Shown: piece by piece, positions 43,454 through 52,154 of the stretch
Layout: every line of letters begins with the position of its first letter
Position numbering within the stretch: position 1 is the first letter of the stretch
Assembly (NCBI RefSeq): GCF_022347725.1
Contig: NZ_JAKRGB010000002.1
Location: 1-64,000 of the forward strand
Direction of reading: 5' to 3'
DNA from: Ruegeria sp. Ofav3-42
GTDB taxonomy: Bacteria; Pseudomonadota; Alphaproteobacteria; Rhodobacterales; Rhodobacteraceae
Length of the DNA stretch: 64,000 nucleotides
Position numbers and translations under genes: made by a program
Notes under the pieces: generated by a model
What the model saw: only the letters and a program-made list of their open reading frames with translations
The model's database searches: none
Told to the model about the DNA's origin: nothing

Positions 43454-46400
43454 ATAGAACGTTCAATTTTCCGATTTATTTGGAAGTACTCAAAACGCGA
43501 CCAACTGATCCTGTTGGCCGTGACCTCAACGCTGTTTCCTCTGCTCTACCTCACGCTGGAATTGCCCAAACGCATCATCAACGACGCGATCGGTGCCACA
43601 AGTTCAATTGTGGATGTCTGGGGTTACGACCTGCCGCAGACCACTTTCCTGATCATTTTATGCGTGGCCTTTCTGGTGGCTGTTTTGGCGCATGGTTTGA
43701 TGAAGATGCGCATCAACACCATGAAAGGTGTGCTGAGCGAGCGGATGCTGCGCCGGTTCCGGTATCAGCTCATCAGCCGCGCGTTGCGCTTTCCGCAGCC
43801 TTATTTCGAACGGGTCAGCCAGGGCGAACTTGTTTCGATGATCACCGCCGAAAGCGAGCCGATGGGCGGGCTTATGGGCGATGCGATCAGCCAGCCAGTT
43901 TTGCAGGCCGGGCAGATGATCACGATTCTGTCCTTCCTGTTTTTGCAGAGTGTCTGGTTCGGTCTGGCAGCAGTTGCATTGATCCCGCTTCAGGCCTGGC
44001 TGATCCCGAAGCTGCAACGCCAGATCAACCAGCTGAACAAAAAACGCATTCAGGAAGTGCGGGTATTGGCGGCTCAGATCGGTGAGAACGCGGCGGGTGC
44101 GTCCACGTTGCGTACGAATGGCGGGTGGCGGTATCGCCGGGCGATGATTTCGGACCAGCTGGGCCGTTTGTTCGGTATCCGGTTCGAAATCTACCAGAAA
44201 AAGTTCTTTATGAAGTTCTTGAACAACTTCATCTCACAACTAACGCCGTTCATGTTTTATCTGGTTGGCGGTCTTCTGGTCCTTCAGGGTTCGGTTTCGC
44301 TGGGTGCGCTGGTCGCGGCGTTGGCGGCGTATAAAGACCTGAGCTCGCCGTGGAAAGAACTGTTGACCTACTACAACCAGACGCAGGATATGGGCCTTCG
44401 CTGGGAAGTTGTGACGGAACGCTTTGCCCCTGCCGGAATGCAGGATGAGAAACTGTTCGAAGGCGAACCCGAAACACAGCCACGGTTGTTCGGCGACATT
44501 GTTCTGGATCATGTCTCGGTGCGCGATATGGACGGCAATCAGGTATTGGATGATCTGGATCTGACTTTTCCGGGTGGAAAGATCGTCGGAATTGCCGCCC
44601 CAAGCGAGGAAGACCGCCGCGCCGTCGCCGAGTTGCTGACCCGGGAAATCCTGCCCAGCGCTGGCAGGGTTCGGATCGGAGATGCGAATTTGGCAAACCT
44701 GCATCAAAGCACTGTTGCCGCGCGTATCGGATACGCCTCGTCTCGGCCCGTGATGTTTCAGGGCACGCTGGGTGACAACGTAATGATGCCGATGCGCTTC
44801 AAGCCTTTGACAAGCGAAACGGACGATCCCGATTTTGCCGAGACGCTGAGGGCAGGAAACAGCTCTGATCCCTTCAAGACGGATTGGCTGGACCCGTCGG
44901 CCGCCGGGTTGGAAAGTGCAGTCGCGGTCCGGGACTGGTGGCTGAAGCTGATCGACGGAAAAGGCTCGGGGATGGCGTTGTTCCAGCGCGGGGCCGAGCA
45001 GGCGTTCAACAGTGCAGAACACCCGGAGCTGGCGCACAAATTGGTCGAACTGCGCCCATTGGTTCAACAGGCCGTCAAAAACGTGGGTTTGGATCAGCAG
45101 GCGTTTGTCTTTGAACGCAACACCTATAACCCCGCTTTGCCGGTTGCTGAGAACCTGTTGTTTGCCACGCCCAAAGTGCCCGTGACGCAGGAGCTTTTGG
45201 CGCGCCAGACAGTCTTTCTGGGGCAGCTTCGCGAATTTGGGCTGGATGAGACGCTGATCAGCCTGACCCGCGACGTGATTGAGATGTTGCGTCAGATTTT
45301 TGGCCTGGACGGCACCGACCATCCGCTGTTCCGGAAACTCGGACTTGAGGCGCAGACCTATGAGGCTGCCGTGGAGCTGGTCGAGAAAACCCGGAACGAA
45401 GGAGTCTCGGGTCTCGATGATGAGCAACTGGCCAACCTGCTGGCTGTGCCTTTCGTGATTTCGGCCGAACAGATTGGTCCGGCTTTCACGGATGACCTCA
45501 AGGACCGCATCCTGGAACTGCGCCACAGCCATTCCGAAAAACTGCTGGAACGGTTGCCGGATGTCTTCGTGCCGCTGGATGAGACAAAGTTCGCGCCCGG
45601 ACTGACCGTTCTGGAAAACGCGCTGTTCGGAAAGGTCAGCCAGATCGGCGGTGCGCGGTCAGACGACGTGCGCAAGCTGATTGTCGATGTTCTGAACGAG
45701 AACGGAGCCCGTCCGCTGGTGGTCGAGCTGATCTTCGACGTCCCGGTCGCACTTGGGGGGCAGAATCTGCCTGCGGTGTTTGCCGAACCACTGTCCTTTA
45801 CACGCGCGACGATCAAGAAACCGGACATCCTGATCCTCGAGGACGCGCTGGCCAGCTACGATATGGCATCCAAGGTTGCCGTGTACAAAAACCTGCGGGC
45901 CCTGTTGCCGGATACGACCGTGATCTACCTGAACGACCAGTTTGAAACCCCGGACGTGTTCGACATGTTTGTCGAAATCAGGCAAGGTCGTGTCGTCTCG
46001 GACGAAGGGCCTGCGGACGTGGAAGAAGATAGTGCCGCCTCAGCCGACCTCGCGCGCAAGCTGCGCGCGCTGGAGCAGACTCCGCTGTTTTCCGGTCTTG
46101 ACCGCCGACAGCTGCGCCTGCTGGCTTTTGGTGCGCGCTGGTTTGACGCGAAGCCGGGCGAAGTGGTCTTCCTGAAAGACGACCAGCCGACCGATGGTGC
46201 CTATGTCGTGCTGGAGGGCGAAGCCGGGCTTTATCTACCGCAACCCGACGGTGAGGATCAGTTGATTGCCACAGTCGGGTCCGGCGCGCTGGTCGGTGAG
46301 TTGGGTTTGATCCGCAAAGAACCCCGCGCCCTGAGCATGATCGCCGAAACGGAACTGTCCTGTTTGCGCATCGGTGAGGAAGAGTTCCTGGCCGTTGTAG

Positions 46401-46462
46401 AAAACGATGCCGCAACGGCTTTCAAGCTGTTGCAGGTGATTGCGGGATATGTGTCGAATTAA
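43454..46462 (+). CDS. Degenerate ABC transporter fused to a C-terminal cyclic-nucleotide-binding domain
   Basis: The chain (982 residues from TTG 43514, 1002 from 43454) has an ABC exporter membrane domain (about 20-320, with FRYQLISRALRFPQPYFERVSQGELVSMI), an ABC-like domain without Walker A (GGKIVGIAAPSEEDRRA at about 374 instead of GxxGxGKS/T), a long helical insertion, a relic signature LGGQNLPAV and an intact-looking Walker B PDILILEDALASYD (about 790), then a cNMP-binding domain (about 873-1002) with the phosphate cassette GELGLIRKEPRALS. Homology-like sequence (IERSIFRFIWKYSKRDQL) begins at ATA 43454, eight bases after AGGGG, and an in-frame TGA lies at 43430; no ATG or GTG precedes 43520. 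The start is therefore in doubt. Confidence 0.82.
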   Translation: MERSIFRFIWKYSKRDQLILLAVTSTLFPLLYLTLELPKRIINDAIGATSSIVDVWGYDLPQTTFLIILCVAFLVAVLAHGLMKMRINTMKGVLSERMLRRFRYQLISRALRFPQPYFERVSQGELVSMITAESEPMGGLMGDAISQPVLQAGQMITILSFLFLQSVWFGLAAVALIPLQAWLIPKLQRQINQLNKKRIQEVRVLAAQIGENAAGASTLRTNGGWRYRRAMISDQLGRLFGIRFEIYQKKFFMKFLNNFISQLTPFMFYLVGGLLVLQGSVSLGALVAALAAYKDLSSPWKELLTYYNQTQDMGLRWEVVTERFAPAGMQDEKLFEGEPETQPRLFGDIVLDHVSVRDMDGNQVLDDLDLTFPGGKIVGIAAPSEEDRRAVAELLTREILPSAGRVRIGDANLANLHQSTVAARIGYASSRPVMFQGTLGDNVMMPMRFKPLTSETDDPDFAETLRAGNSSDPFKTDWLDPSAAGLESAVAVRDWWLKLIDGKGSGMALFQRGAEQAFNSAEHPELAHKLVELRPLVQQAVKNVGLDQQAFVFERNTYNPALPVAENLLFATPKVPVTQELLARQTVFLGQLREFGLDETLISLTRDVIEMLRQIFGLDGTDHPLFRKLGLEAQTYEAAVELVEKTRNEGVSGLDDEQLANLLAVPFVISAEQIGPAFTDDLKDRILELRHSHSEKLLERLPDVFVPLDETKFAPGLTVLENALFGKVSQIGGARSDDVRKLIVDVLNENGARPLVVELIFDVPVALGGQNLPAVFAEPLSFTRATIKKPDILILEDALASYDMASKVAVYKNLRALLPDTTVIYLNDQFETPDVFDMFVEIRQGRVVSDEGPADVEEDSAASADLARKLRALEQTPLFSGLDRRQLRLLAFGARWFDAKPGEVVFLKDDQPTDGAYVVLEGEAGLYLPQPDGEDQLIATVGSGALVGELGLIRKEPRALSMIAETELSCLRIGEEEFLAVVENDAATAFKLLQVIAGYVSN

Positions 46463-46465
46463 GGG

Positions 46466-46825
46466 TTATTCCCCGTCCGGTTCACAGAACATTTCATACA
46501 GGACCGCGATGACCTGCGCCACGCCATCGTTGCTCAGAGAGTAGTAGATCGTTTTTCCGTCCCTGCGCGTCGCAACAATATTCTCGGCGCGCAACCGGGC
46601 AAGCATCTGGCTGACTGCGGCCTGACGTATCCGCAACAAGGCCTCCAGCTCACCGACCGATTTTTCTCCGTCGGTCAGATGGCATAGGATCATCAACCGA
46701 CCCTCATGGGCGAATGTTTTCAAAAACGCGGACGCCCGGGCAGCGCTTGCCTGCAAATCTGACAGCGCTTTTTCTGCTTGCCGGGTTTCACCGTCTTTAA
46801 GTGTCACACGTGACCTGTCCAACAT
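46466..46825 (-). CDS. ArsR-family regulator with SqrR/BigR-like cysteine pair
   Basis: The 119-residue protein is a winged-helix ArsR/SmtB regulator (KTFAHEGRLMILCHLTDGEKSVGELEALLRIRQAAVSQMLARLRAENIV). It lacks the metal-binding ELCVCDL motif. It has exactly two cysteines, Cys48 in the alpha-2/3 region and Cys114 near the C-terminus, 66 residues apart. The persulfide sensors SqrR and BigR have a pair with the same spacing, so a sulfide- or redox-sensing role is likely. It is convergent with the ABC-cNMP gene (3-bp gap). Confidence 0.85.
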   Translation of the reverse strand: MLDRSRVTLKDGETRQAEKALSDLQASAARASAFLKTFAHEGRLMILCHLTDGEKSVGELEALLRIRQAAVSQMLARLRAENIVATRRDGKTIYYSLSNDGVAQVIAVLYEMFCEPDGE

Positions 46826-46865
46826 CTTGAGGTTGGGTCAATGTGCCTCAAGAACCCCTTGGTTG

Positions 46866-48098
46866 TCACCCCTCGGTTGCTGGCGCGCCTCCCTGAAATG
46901 CATTTCCGTTTACATAGTCACACGGCTCTTCCTGCATTTGCAGATGCAGTTCGTTGCCTGTGTAAGGGTGGGCGCGGGCAAGGTCTTCGTTCACTTCGAT
47001 GCCAAGGCCGGGTGCAGTGGGGGCCAGGACGAACCCGTTTTCGACACGCAATGAGCAGTTGATAAGCTGATGGTGAAACGGTGTTTCGATGGTCTCAAGC
47101 AATAAAAGATTTGGGATGGACGCGGCCAGATGGATATTGGCGGCCCACTCAACCGGTCCGGCATAGAGGTGTGGTGCCATTTGGGCGTTGAAAACCTCGG
47201 CCATGGCGGCGACCTTCTTCATCTCCCAGATGCCGCCGGCGCGACCCAGCGCAGGTTGAAGAATTTCGGCCGCTCCTGCACGCAATACAGCGCCGAATTC
47301 GGCCTTGGTTGTCATACGTTCACCGGTTGCGACCGGAATTCGGACGTTGCGGGCGACACGGGCCATGTCATCAATCATGTCTGGCGGGGTGGGCTCTTCG
47401 AACCACAGTGGCGAATAGGGTTCCAGCGCCTGACCCAGACGGATGGCTCCGGCGGTGTTGAATTGCCCGTGGGTTCCAAACAGCAAATCCGCCTTGTCTC
47501 CGACGGCCTCGCGGATCGCTTTGCAGAACGCGACGGACATCGAGATATCGGACATCGCCGGCATGTGCCCGCCCCGGATCGTGTAGGGGCCTGCCGGGTC
47601 GAATTTGACGGCCGTGAAGCCGCGGCGCACCATTTCTGCGGCGCATTCTCCGGCTTGCTCTGGCGATGTCCAGAAATCGGTCAAGTTGTGCTGGGGCAGG
47701 GGGTAGAGGTATGTGTAGGCCCGAATGCGTTCATTCATCAGGCCTCCCAACAGGGCATAGACCGGGCGGTCACGATCTTTGCCCAGTATGTCCCAGCAGG
47801 CGATTTCCAACCCGGAAAATGCGCCCATGACCGTCAGATCGGGGCGCTGGGTGAAACCGCTGGAATAGGCGCGCCGGAACATCAGCTCGATGTTTTCCGG
47901 GTTTTCGCCCAGCATGTGCCGTTCGAAAACGTCCCGGATAACATGGCGCATTGCTTCAGGGCCAACCGAGGACGCATAGCATTCGCCCCATCCGGTGATC
48001 CCGGTGTTGGTCGTGACTTTGACCAATATCCAATACCGCCCTCCCCATCCGGGGGCAGGCGGGGCTGTGACGATGATATCGAGGTCCTGCAGCTTCAT
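46866..48098 (-). CDS. Mandelate racemase / muconate lactonizing enzyme family protein (sugar-acid dehydratase-like)
   Basis: The 410-residue enolase-superfamily enzyme has the N-terminal capping domain (WILVKVTTNTGITGWGECYAS) and barrel with TAVKFDPAG, LFGTHGQFN, PLWFEEPTPP, RIPVATGERMTT and MAPHLYAGP. HGQF, FEEP and GER match galactonate- and mannonate-type dehydratases, so dehydration of a sugar acid is the best guess. It lies 24 bp downstream of a Zn alcohol dehydrogenase gene on the same strand, probably as one operon. Confidence 0.87.
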   Translation of the reverse strand: MKLQDLDIIVTAPPAPGWGGRYWILVKVTTNTGITGWGECYASSVGPEAMRHVIRDVFERHMLGENPENIELMFRRAYSSGFTQRPDLTVMGAFSGLEIACWDILGKDRDRPVYALLGGLMNERIRAYTYLYPLPQHNLTDFWTSPEQAGECAAEMVRRGFTAVKFDPAGPYTIRGGHMPAMSDISMSVAFCKAIREAVGDKADLLFGTHGQFNTAGAIRLGQALEPYSPLWFEEPTPPDMIDDMARVARNVRIPVATGERMTTKAEFGAVLRAGAAEILQPALGRAGGIWEMKKVAAMAEVFNAQMAPHLYAGPVEWAANIHLAASIPNLLLLETIETPFHHQLINCSLRVENGFVLAPTAPGLGIEVNEDLARAHPYTGNELHLQMQEEPCDYVNGNAFQGGAPATEG

Positions 48099-48122
48099 CA
48101 GATGTTCTCCCGCCCTGTGAGG

Positions 48123-49217
48123 TCAATCTCTGTCGAAAATGATGACGTTGCGCTTGGCTGATCCGCTTTTGGTGTCCTTGATCGCCTCATTGATCTGCGA
48201 CAGGGACCACCGGCCCGAGATTAGCTCGCCAAGTTTCAAACGGCCTTGTTCATAGAGGTCAATCATCCACGGGATATCGCGCTGGATGACGACATCCCCC
48301 ATTTTCGAACCGATCAACCCTTGACCCAATGCGGCCAGCACCACCGGCTCGTAACTTGCCATGTCCCCCGAATGTGGCATCCCGATCATGATCGCCTTGC
48401 CACCGCGGCCCAAGTAACGGGGGGCCTGATCGTACGCAGGAATTGCGCCAACAGTAATCAGTACGGCGTCCGCTCCCCGCCCGCCGAGGGCTTTGTAGGC
48501 GTCTTTCCAGGGGGCTTTCTGATCGGCCAACACGCCGTGGGTTGCGCCGAATTCTTTGGCGATGGCCAGTTTCTCTTCGGTCATGTCCACCGCCACGATG
48601 CGGCGCGCGCCCGCGATGCGGGCACCTTGGATTGCGTTCAGGCCCACTCCGCCAGCGCCGATCACGACAACATCCTGACCTGCACGCAGTTCAGCGGCGT
48701 TCACAGCCGCGCCGACACCAGTGATCACGCCACAGGACAACAGGCTGGCCACGTCCTTGGGCATGTCATGCGGAATCCTCACGATTTGCCGGTGGCTGAC
48801 CACAACCTTTTCGGCAAACGCTCCGCAGGCCATGGCCTGTTCCAGCGGGCCGCCGTCTTCGGTCCGTAAAGGACCTTTGACGGTATCGTACGGCGTTTCG
48901 CAAACAGTTGGTTTTCCGCCAGCACATGAGGGGCAGGACCCGCATGCCCGGATCAGGGTAACGACGACTGCGTCGCCGACCTGAAAGTCCCCGGTCGAGT
49001 CTCCGACGGCAGTGATTATCCCAGCGGCCTCGTGCCCGTATACGGCGGGAAGAAACCCGCCCCAGGCGCCGCTGGCGTACGAGATGTCGGAATGGCAGAT
49101 CGCCACCGCATCCAGTGTCACTTCTACCTCACCCGTTTTGGGAGGCGCGATTTGAACGTTTTCGATGACCAGAGGTTCACCGAAAGCCCGGCAGACGGCG
49201 GCTTTGATGGTTTGCAT
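48123..49217 (-). CDS. Zinc-dependent alcohol dehydrogenase (MDR family)
   Basis: The 364-residue medium-chain dehydrogenase has catalytic-zinc residues in AICHSDISY and YGHEAAG, the four-cysteine structural zinc lobe ACGSCPSCAGGKPTVCE, and Rossmann motif VVVIGAGGVGLNAIQGARIAGA. NAD preference is suggested by the acidic residue in IVAVDMTEEKL. It resembles S-(hydroxymethyl)glutathione/aryl alcohol type enzymes; substrate unknown. ATG 49217 with GAGGGA ahead is preferred over an ATG four codons upstream. Confidence 0.9.
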   Translation of the reverse strand: MQTIKAAVCRAFGEPLVIENVQIAPPKTGEVEVTLDAVAICHSDISYASGAWGGFLPAVYGHEAAGIITAVGDSTGDFQVGDAVVVTLIRACGSCPSCAGGKPTVCETPYDTVKGPLRTEDGGPLEQAMACGAFAEKVVVSHRQIVRIPHDMPKDVASLLSCGVITGVGAAVNAAELRAGQDVVVIGAGGVGLNAIQGARIAGARRIVAVDMTEEKLAIAKEFGATHGVLADQKAPWKDAYKALGGRGADAVLITVGAIPAYDQAPRYLGRGGKAIMIGMPHSGDMASYEPVVLAALGQGLIGSKMGDVVIQRDIPWMIDLYEQGRLKLGELISGRWSLSQINEAIKDTKSGSAKRNVIIFDRD

Positions 49218-49298
49218 GTGTTCCCTCACTCCCTTTCGGCCACGGTGGCGCGGTTGAGAGGGTACTGCAATACGGAATCCGCCAAAGGGATGTCGCTG

Positions 49299-50498
49299 TT
49301 ACGCCATGACCCTACGTGAGCGTAAAAACAGTGAAAGACCGAAGATCATCATAACCAGCGCCAGCAAGAAGGGGGCGCCTGGCAGGTAGATTGGCGCGTC
49401 CGGTTTGATGAACTGTGCAAAGACGGTGGTCATGAGAAGCGGAGAAATGACCATCGACAAAGCGTGAAGCGAGGTGAGAACGCCCTGCAGTTCCCCTTGC
49501 TGCGAGTCCGGTGTCGCGCGAGACATCAATGCCTGCAGGGCCGGGGTCACGACGGCTCCGATTGCAGTAATCGGGATCAGCATCAATGCAATGAATCCGT
49601 TGGTCAGGAACCCTAGCAACAGGAAGCTGAATATCTCGAAGCCCATGCCGTAGATGATGGTCACACGCTCGCCGAGGTATTTGGTGGCCGGACGGATCAG
49701 CCCGCCTTGTACTGCGGCCATACCGATCCCGTACACGCCCAGCGACAGGCCGATCATTTGCGGTGACCAGCCAAACCTCTCGGTGGTGAAATAAGCCCAG
49801 ATGGCGGGGTAGACGTAGATCGAGACTGAATACAGAAAATAGACCCACAACATCGGTCGGATACCGGGCAGCGATGCGATGGCGCGCAACGAATTCACCG
49901 GATTTGCGCGACGCAGGTTGAAAACCCGTCTGGTTCTGTCGGTGACTGTTTCCGGCATGACAAACAGCCCGATCCCGAAAGCCAGAGCAGACAACGCCGC
50001 AGCAACCCAGAATGGCGCGCGTGTGCCGTATTCGCTGAGCAGTCCGCCGATGACGGGCCCCAGCACGAATCCGATTCCGAAAGCCGCGCCTAACAAGCCA
50101 AAGTTTGCCGCCTTTTCATGGGGTTTTGATACATCTGCCATGAATGCCGCCGCTGTCGCATGCGTGGCCGCCGTGATACCGCCGACGATGCGTCCGGCCA
50201 AAAGCAGCCAGATACTGCCAGCCAGCGCCATCACGACGTAATCCAGAGACATGACGAACAGCGACACCAACAGCACAACCCGTCGCCCATACGCGTCCGA
50301 AAGGTTCCCCAGGATAGGCCCAAACACGAACTGCATCGCCGCAAATGCCGTGCTGAGAATTCCGCCCCAGATCGCGGCAGAGGCCAACGTGCCGCCCTGA
50401 ACTTCGACGATTAATTCCGGCATGATGGGCAGCACCAGACCGATGCCCATGGCGTCGATCATGACTGTGAGAAGGACGAAGAAAAAGGGCAGGCGCAT
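49299..50498 (-). CDS. MFS transporter, TetA-like exporter
   Basis: The 399-residue protein has about 12 membrane helices and the MFS loop 2-3 motif GNLSDAYGRRVVLLVS, with GRIVGGITAATHATAAAFMADVSKPHEKAANFGLLGAAFGIGFVLGPVIGG, as in the TetA / drug-proton antiporter group. Real substrates of such roseobacter proteins are unknown; the name does not prove tetracycline resistance. ATG 50496-50498 starts directly at helix 1, but no ribosome site is evident; 46 upstream in-frame codons look non-coding. Confidence 0.88.
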   Translation of the reverse strand: MRLPFFFVLLTVMIDAMGIGLVLPIMPELIVEVQGGTLASAAIWGGILSTAFAAMQFVFGPILGNLSDAYGRRVVLLVSLFVMSLDYVVMALAGSIWLLLAGRIVGGITAATHATAAAFMADVSKPHEKAANFGLLGAAFGIGFVLGPVIGGLLSEYGTRAPFWVAAALSALAFGIGLFVMPETVTDRTRRVFNLRRANPVNSLRAIASLPGIRPMLWVYFLYSVSIYVYPAIWAYFTTERFGWSPQMIGLSLGVYGIGMAAVQGGLIRPATKYLGERVTIIYGMGFEIFSFLLLGFLTNGFIALMLIPITAIGAVVTPALQALMSRATPDSQQGELQGVLTSLHALSMVISPLLMTTVFAQFIKPDAPIYLPGAPFLLALVMMIFGLSLFLRSRRVMA

Positions 50499-50565
50499 TG
50501 GAACCGGGAGGATGATAATCTGGCCGGACCTTACCCGCAGAGGATGCGGGTGGAAAGGGACCTGT

Positions 50566-51294
50566 TCAGATCTGCGATGTGGGCAACGTGTTCCCGATAG
50601 TATCCAACAACTCAGCCAGCTTTTTCGGTTGGGCAAAGAACGGCGAATGCGAGGTGCTGATCGTGTGGCGCATGCCCTCGGGGGCGCAGTGGCTCATTTG
50701 TTCTTGATACTCGGTCGGGATCGTCCGGTCGTCCGTTGTGCGAATGTAAGCTTTGGAAACCTTATCGAACTTTTCAGTTACGGGCAGGGGGGTATCCTGC
50801 GGCGCGATGGCTTGCGGACACATCCGCGCCAGCGCGTAGGGTACGGTTTCCGGCGGGCAATCGTGATAAAACAGGTCATGCACCTTGCTTGGTTTGACCG
50901 TGTAGGACAGCCCGTCCGAGGATTTCTCAACCGCATCATGGATTGTCTGGCGAGGCGACAGTTTTCGCATCTCGACCATCGACAATCCATCCCGTGGGAC
51001 ATAGGCAGCCAGGTAGATAAGCGCACGTATGGCGTCCGGTGCAGCCTCGGCCGCGGCACTGACCGGATACCCGCCCCACGAATGCCCGACGACAATTGTC
51101 TCTGGGGTAGATGCCGACAGAACTGCATCTCGGCAGCTGTCCAACGTCACGTCGGCAATGGGCGTCGGGTCCGAGCCATGGCTGGGCAAGTCAATCGCGC
51201 GGACGTTGTGCCCAAGTGATTCCAGCGCAGGGATGAGGTCCCGCCAACACCACGCGCCATGACAGGATCCGTGGACTAACAGATAATCCGCCAA
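50566..51294 (-). CDS. Alpha/beta hydrolase (EstC / hydroxynitrile-lyase-like)
   Basis: The 242-residue protein begins YLLVHGSCHGAWCWRDLIPAL, the oxyanion-hole region of the EstC / hydroxynitrile lyase subgroup. It has nucleophile elbow GHSWGG (Ser72) and late catalytic His in STSHSPFF. No signal peptide. It lies between the MFS gene (67 bp downstream) and the PcaD-like gene (12 bp upstream) on the same strand. Substrate unknown, probably a small ester or lactone. Confidence 0.87.
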   Translation of the reverse strand: MADYLLVHGSCHGAWCWRDLIPALESLGHNVRAIDLPSHGSDPTPIADVTLDSCRDAVLSASTPETIVVGHSWGGYPVSAAAEAAPDAIRALIYLAAYVPRDGLSMVEMRKLSPRQTIHDAVEKSSDGLSYTVKPSKVHDLFYHDCPPETVPYALARMCPQAIAPQDTPLPVTEKFDKVSKAYIRTTDDRTIPTEYQEQMSHCAPEGMRHTISTSHSPFFAQPKKLAELLDTIGNTLPTSQI

Positions 51295-51306
51295 ACCATT
51301 GCTCCT

Positions 51307-52095
51307 TCAAATGTGGCCGATGTCGGTCAGAAAACTCTGCAGCAATGCCGCATACTCTGCCGGTTGTTCGACACAAGGCAAGTGTCCTGCGCGTCGCATC
51401 AGTTCGAAGCGGGCTCCGGGGATAAGTTCAACGGTCTCCCGTACCAGATCTGGCGGAGTCGAGCCGTCCTCGCTGCCGGCGATACCCATAGTGGGCAGGC
51501 GCAAACCGCTGGTCGGCGTGTAGAAATCCGTGCCCGAGATCGCCGCACAGCAGCCCAGATACCCGTCGACAGGTTGACGAACCATCATGTTGCGCCACAA
51601 CAGGTGCTCTGGCGAGGTGCGGAATGTTTTGGAGAACCAGCGTTCCATGGTCGCGTCGGCCAAAGCCTCGATCCCACCTTTACGCACCGCATCCATCCGG
51701 TCCTGCCAGATCGAGGGAATACCGATCTTGGCTGCCGTGTTGGACAGCACGAGGCCGCGCACCTGATCCAGACGCTTGACCGCCAACCCTTGCGCAATCA
51801 GCCCGCCGATCGAAAGTCCGACGAACACGCAATCGCGGACCTCAAGATGATCCAGCAAGCTCTCGGCGTCCTTGACCAGCGCGCCCATCGAATAGGGGGC
51901 AGGAGGTTGCGACGACAAACCATGCCCCCGCTTGTCGTAACGTATGATGCGCAGCCCTTCTGGAAGGTGCGGCAGCAAATCGTCCCATAGTCGAAGGTCG
52001 GTTCCCAAAGAATTGGCAAACACAATCGGCGCGCCTTCCGGATCGCCGTCGATCCGATAGTGGATTTGCACCTCTCCAAGGTCTGCGATCTGCAT
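51307..52095 (-). CDS. pcaD: 3-oxoadipate enol-lactonase-like alpha/beta hydrolase
   Basis: The 262-residue protein matches the PcaD pattern: VFANSLGTDLRLWDDLLPHL, RYDKRGHGLSS, nucleophile VGLSIGG (Ser95), AKIGIPSIWQDRM and the terminal catalytic RAGHLPCVEQPAEY. PcaD hydrolyses 3-oxoadipate enol-lactone in the protocatechuate branch of the beta-ketoadipate pathway. No other pca gene lies nearby, so it may instead act on a related lactone. ATG at 52093-52095. Confidence 0.82.
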   Translation of the reverse strand: MQIADLGEVQIHYRIDGDPEGAPIVFANSLGTDLRLWDDLLPHLPEGLRIIRYDKRGHGLSSQPPAPYSMGALVKDAESLLDHLEVRDCVFVGLSIGGLIAQGLAVKRLDQVRGLVLSNTAAKIGIPSIWQDRMDAVRKGGIEALADATMERWFSKTFRTSPEHLLWRNMMVRQPVDGYLGCCAAISGTDFYTPTSGLRLPTMGIAGSEDGSTPPDLVRETVELIPGARFELMRRAGHLPCVEQPAEYAALLQSFLTDIGHI

Positions 52096-52154
52096 GACTC
52101 AATCCCCTGTCGTCATATGCATTGTGGTCAGGTTGCCCCAGTTCGATTGACTTG

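Noticed and set aside
44240..45532. 430-codon minus-strand frame inside the ABC-cNMP gene
   Set aside because: No start signal and no domain; the sense frame continues through known ABC and cNMP motifs.
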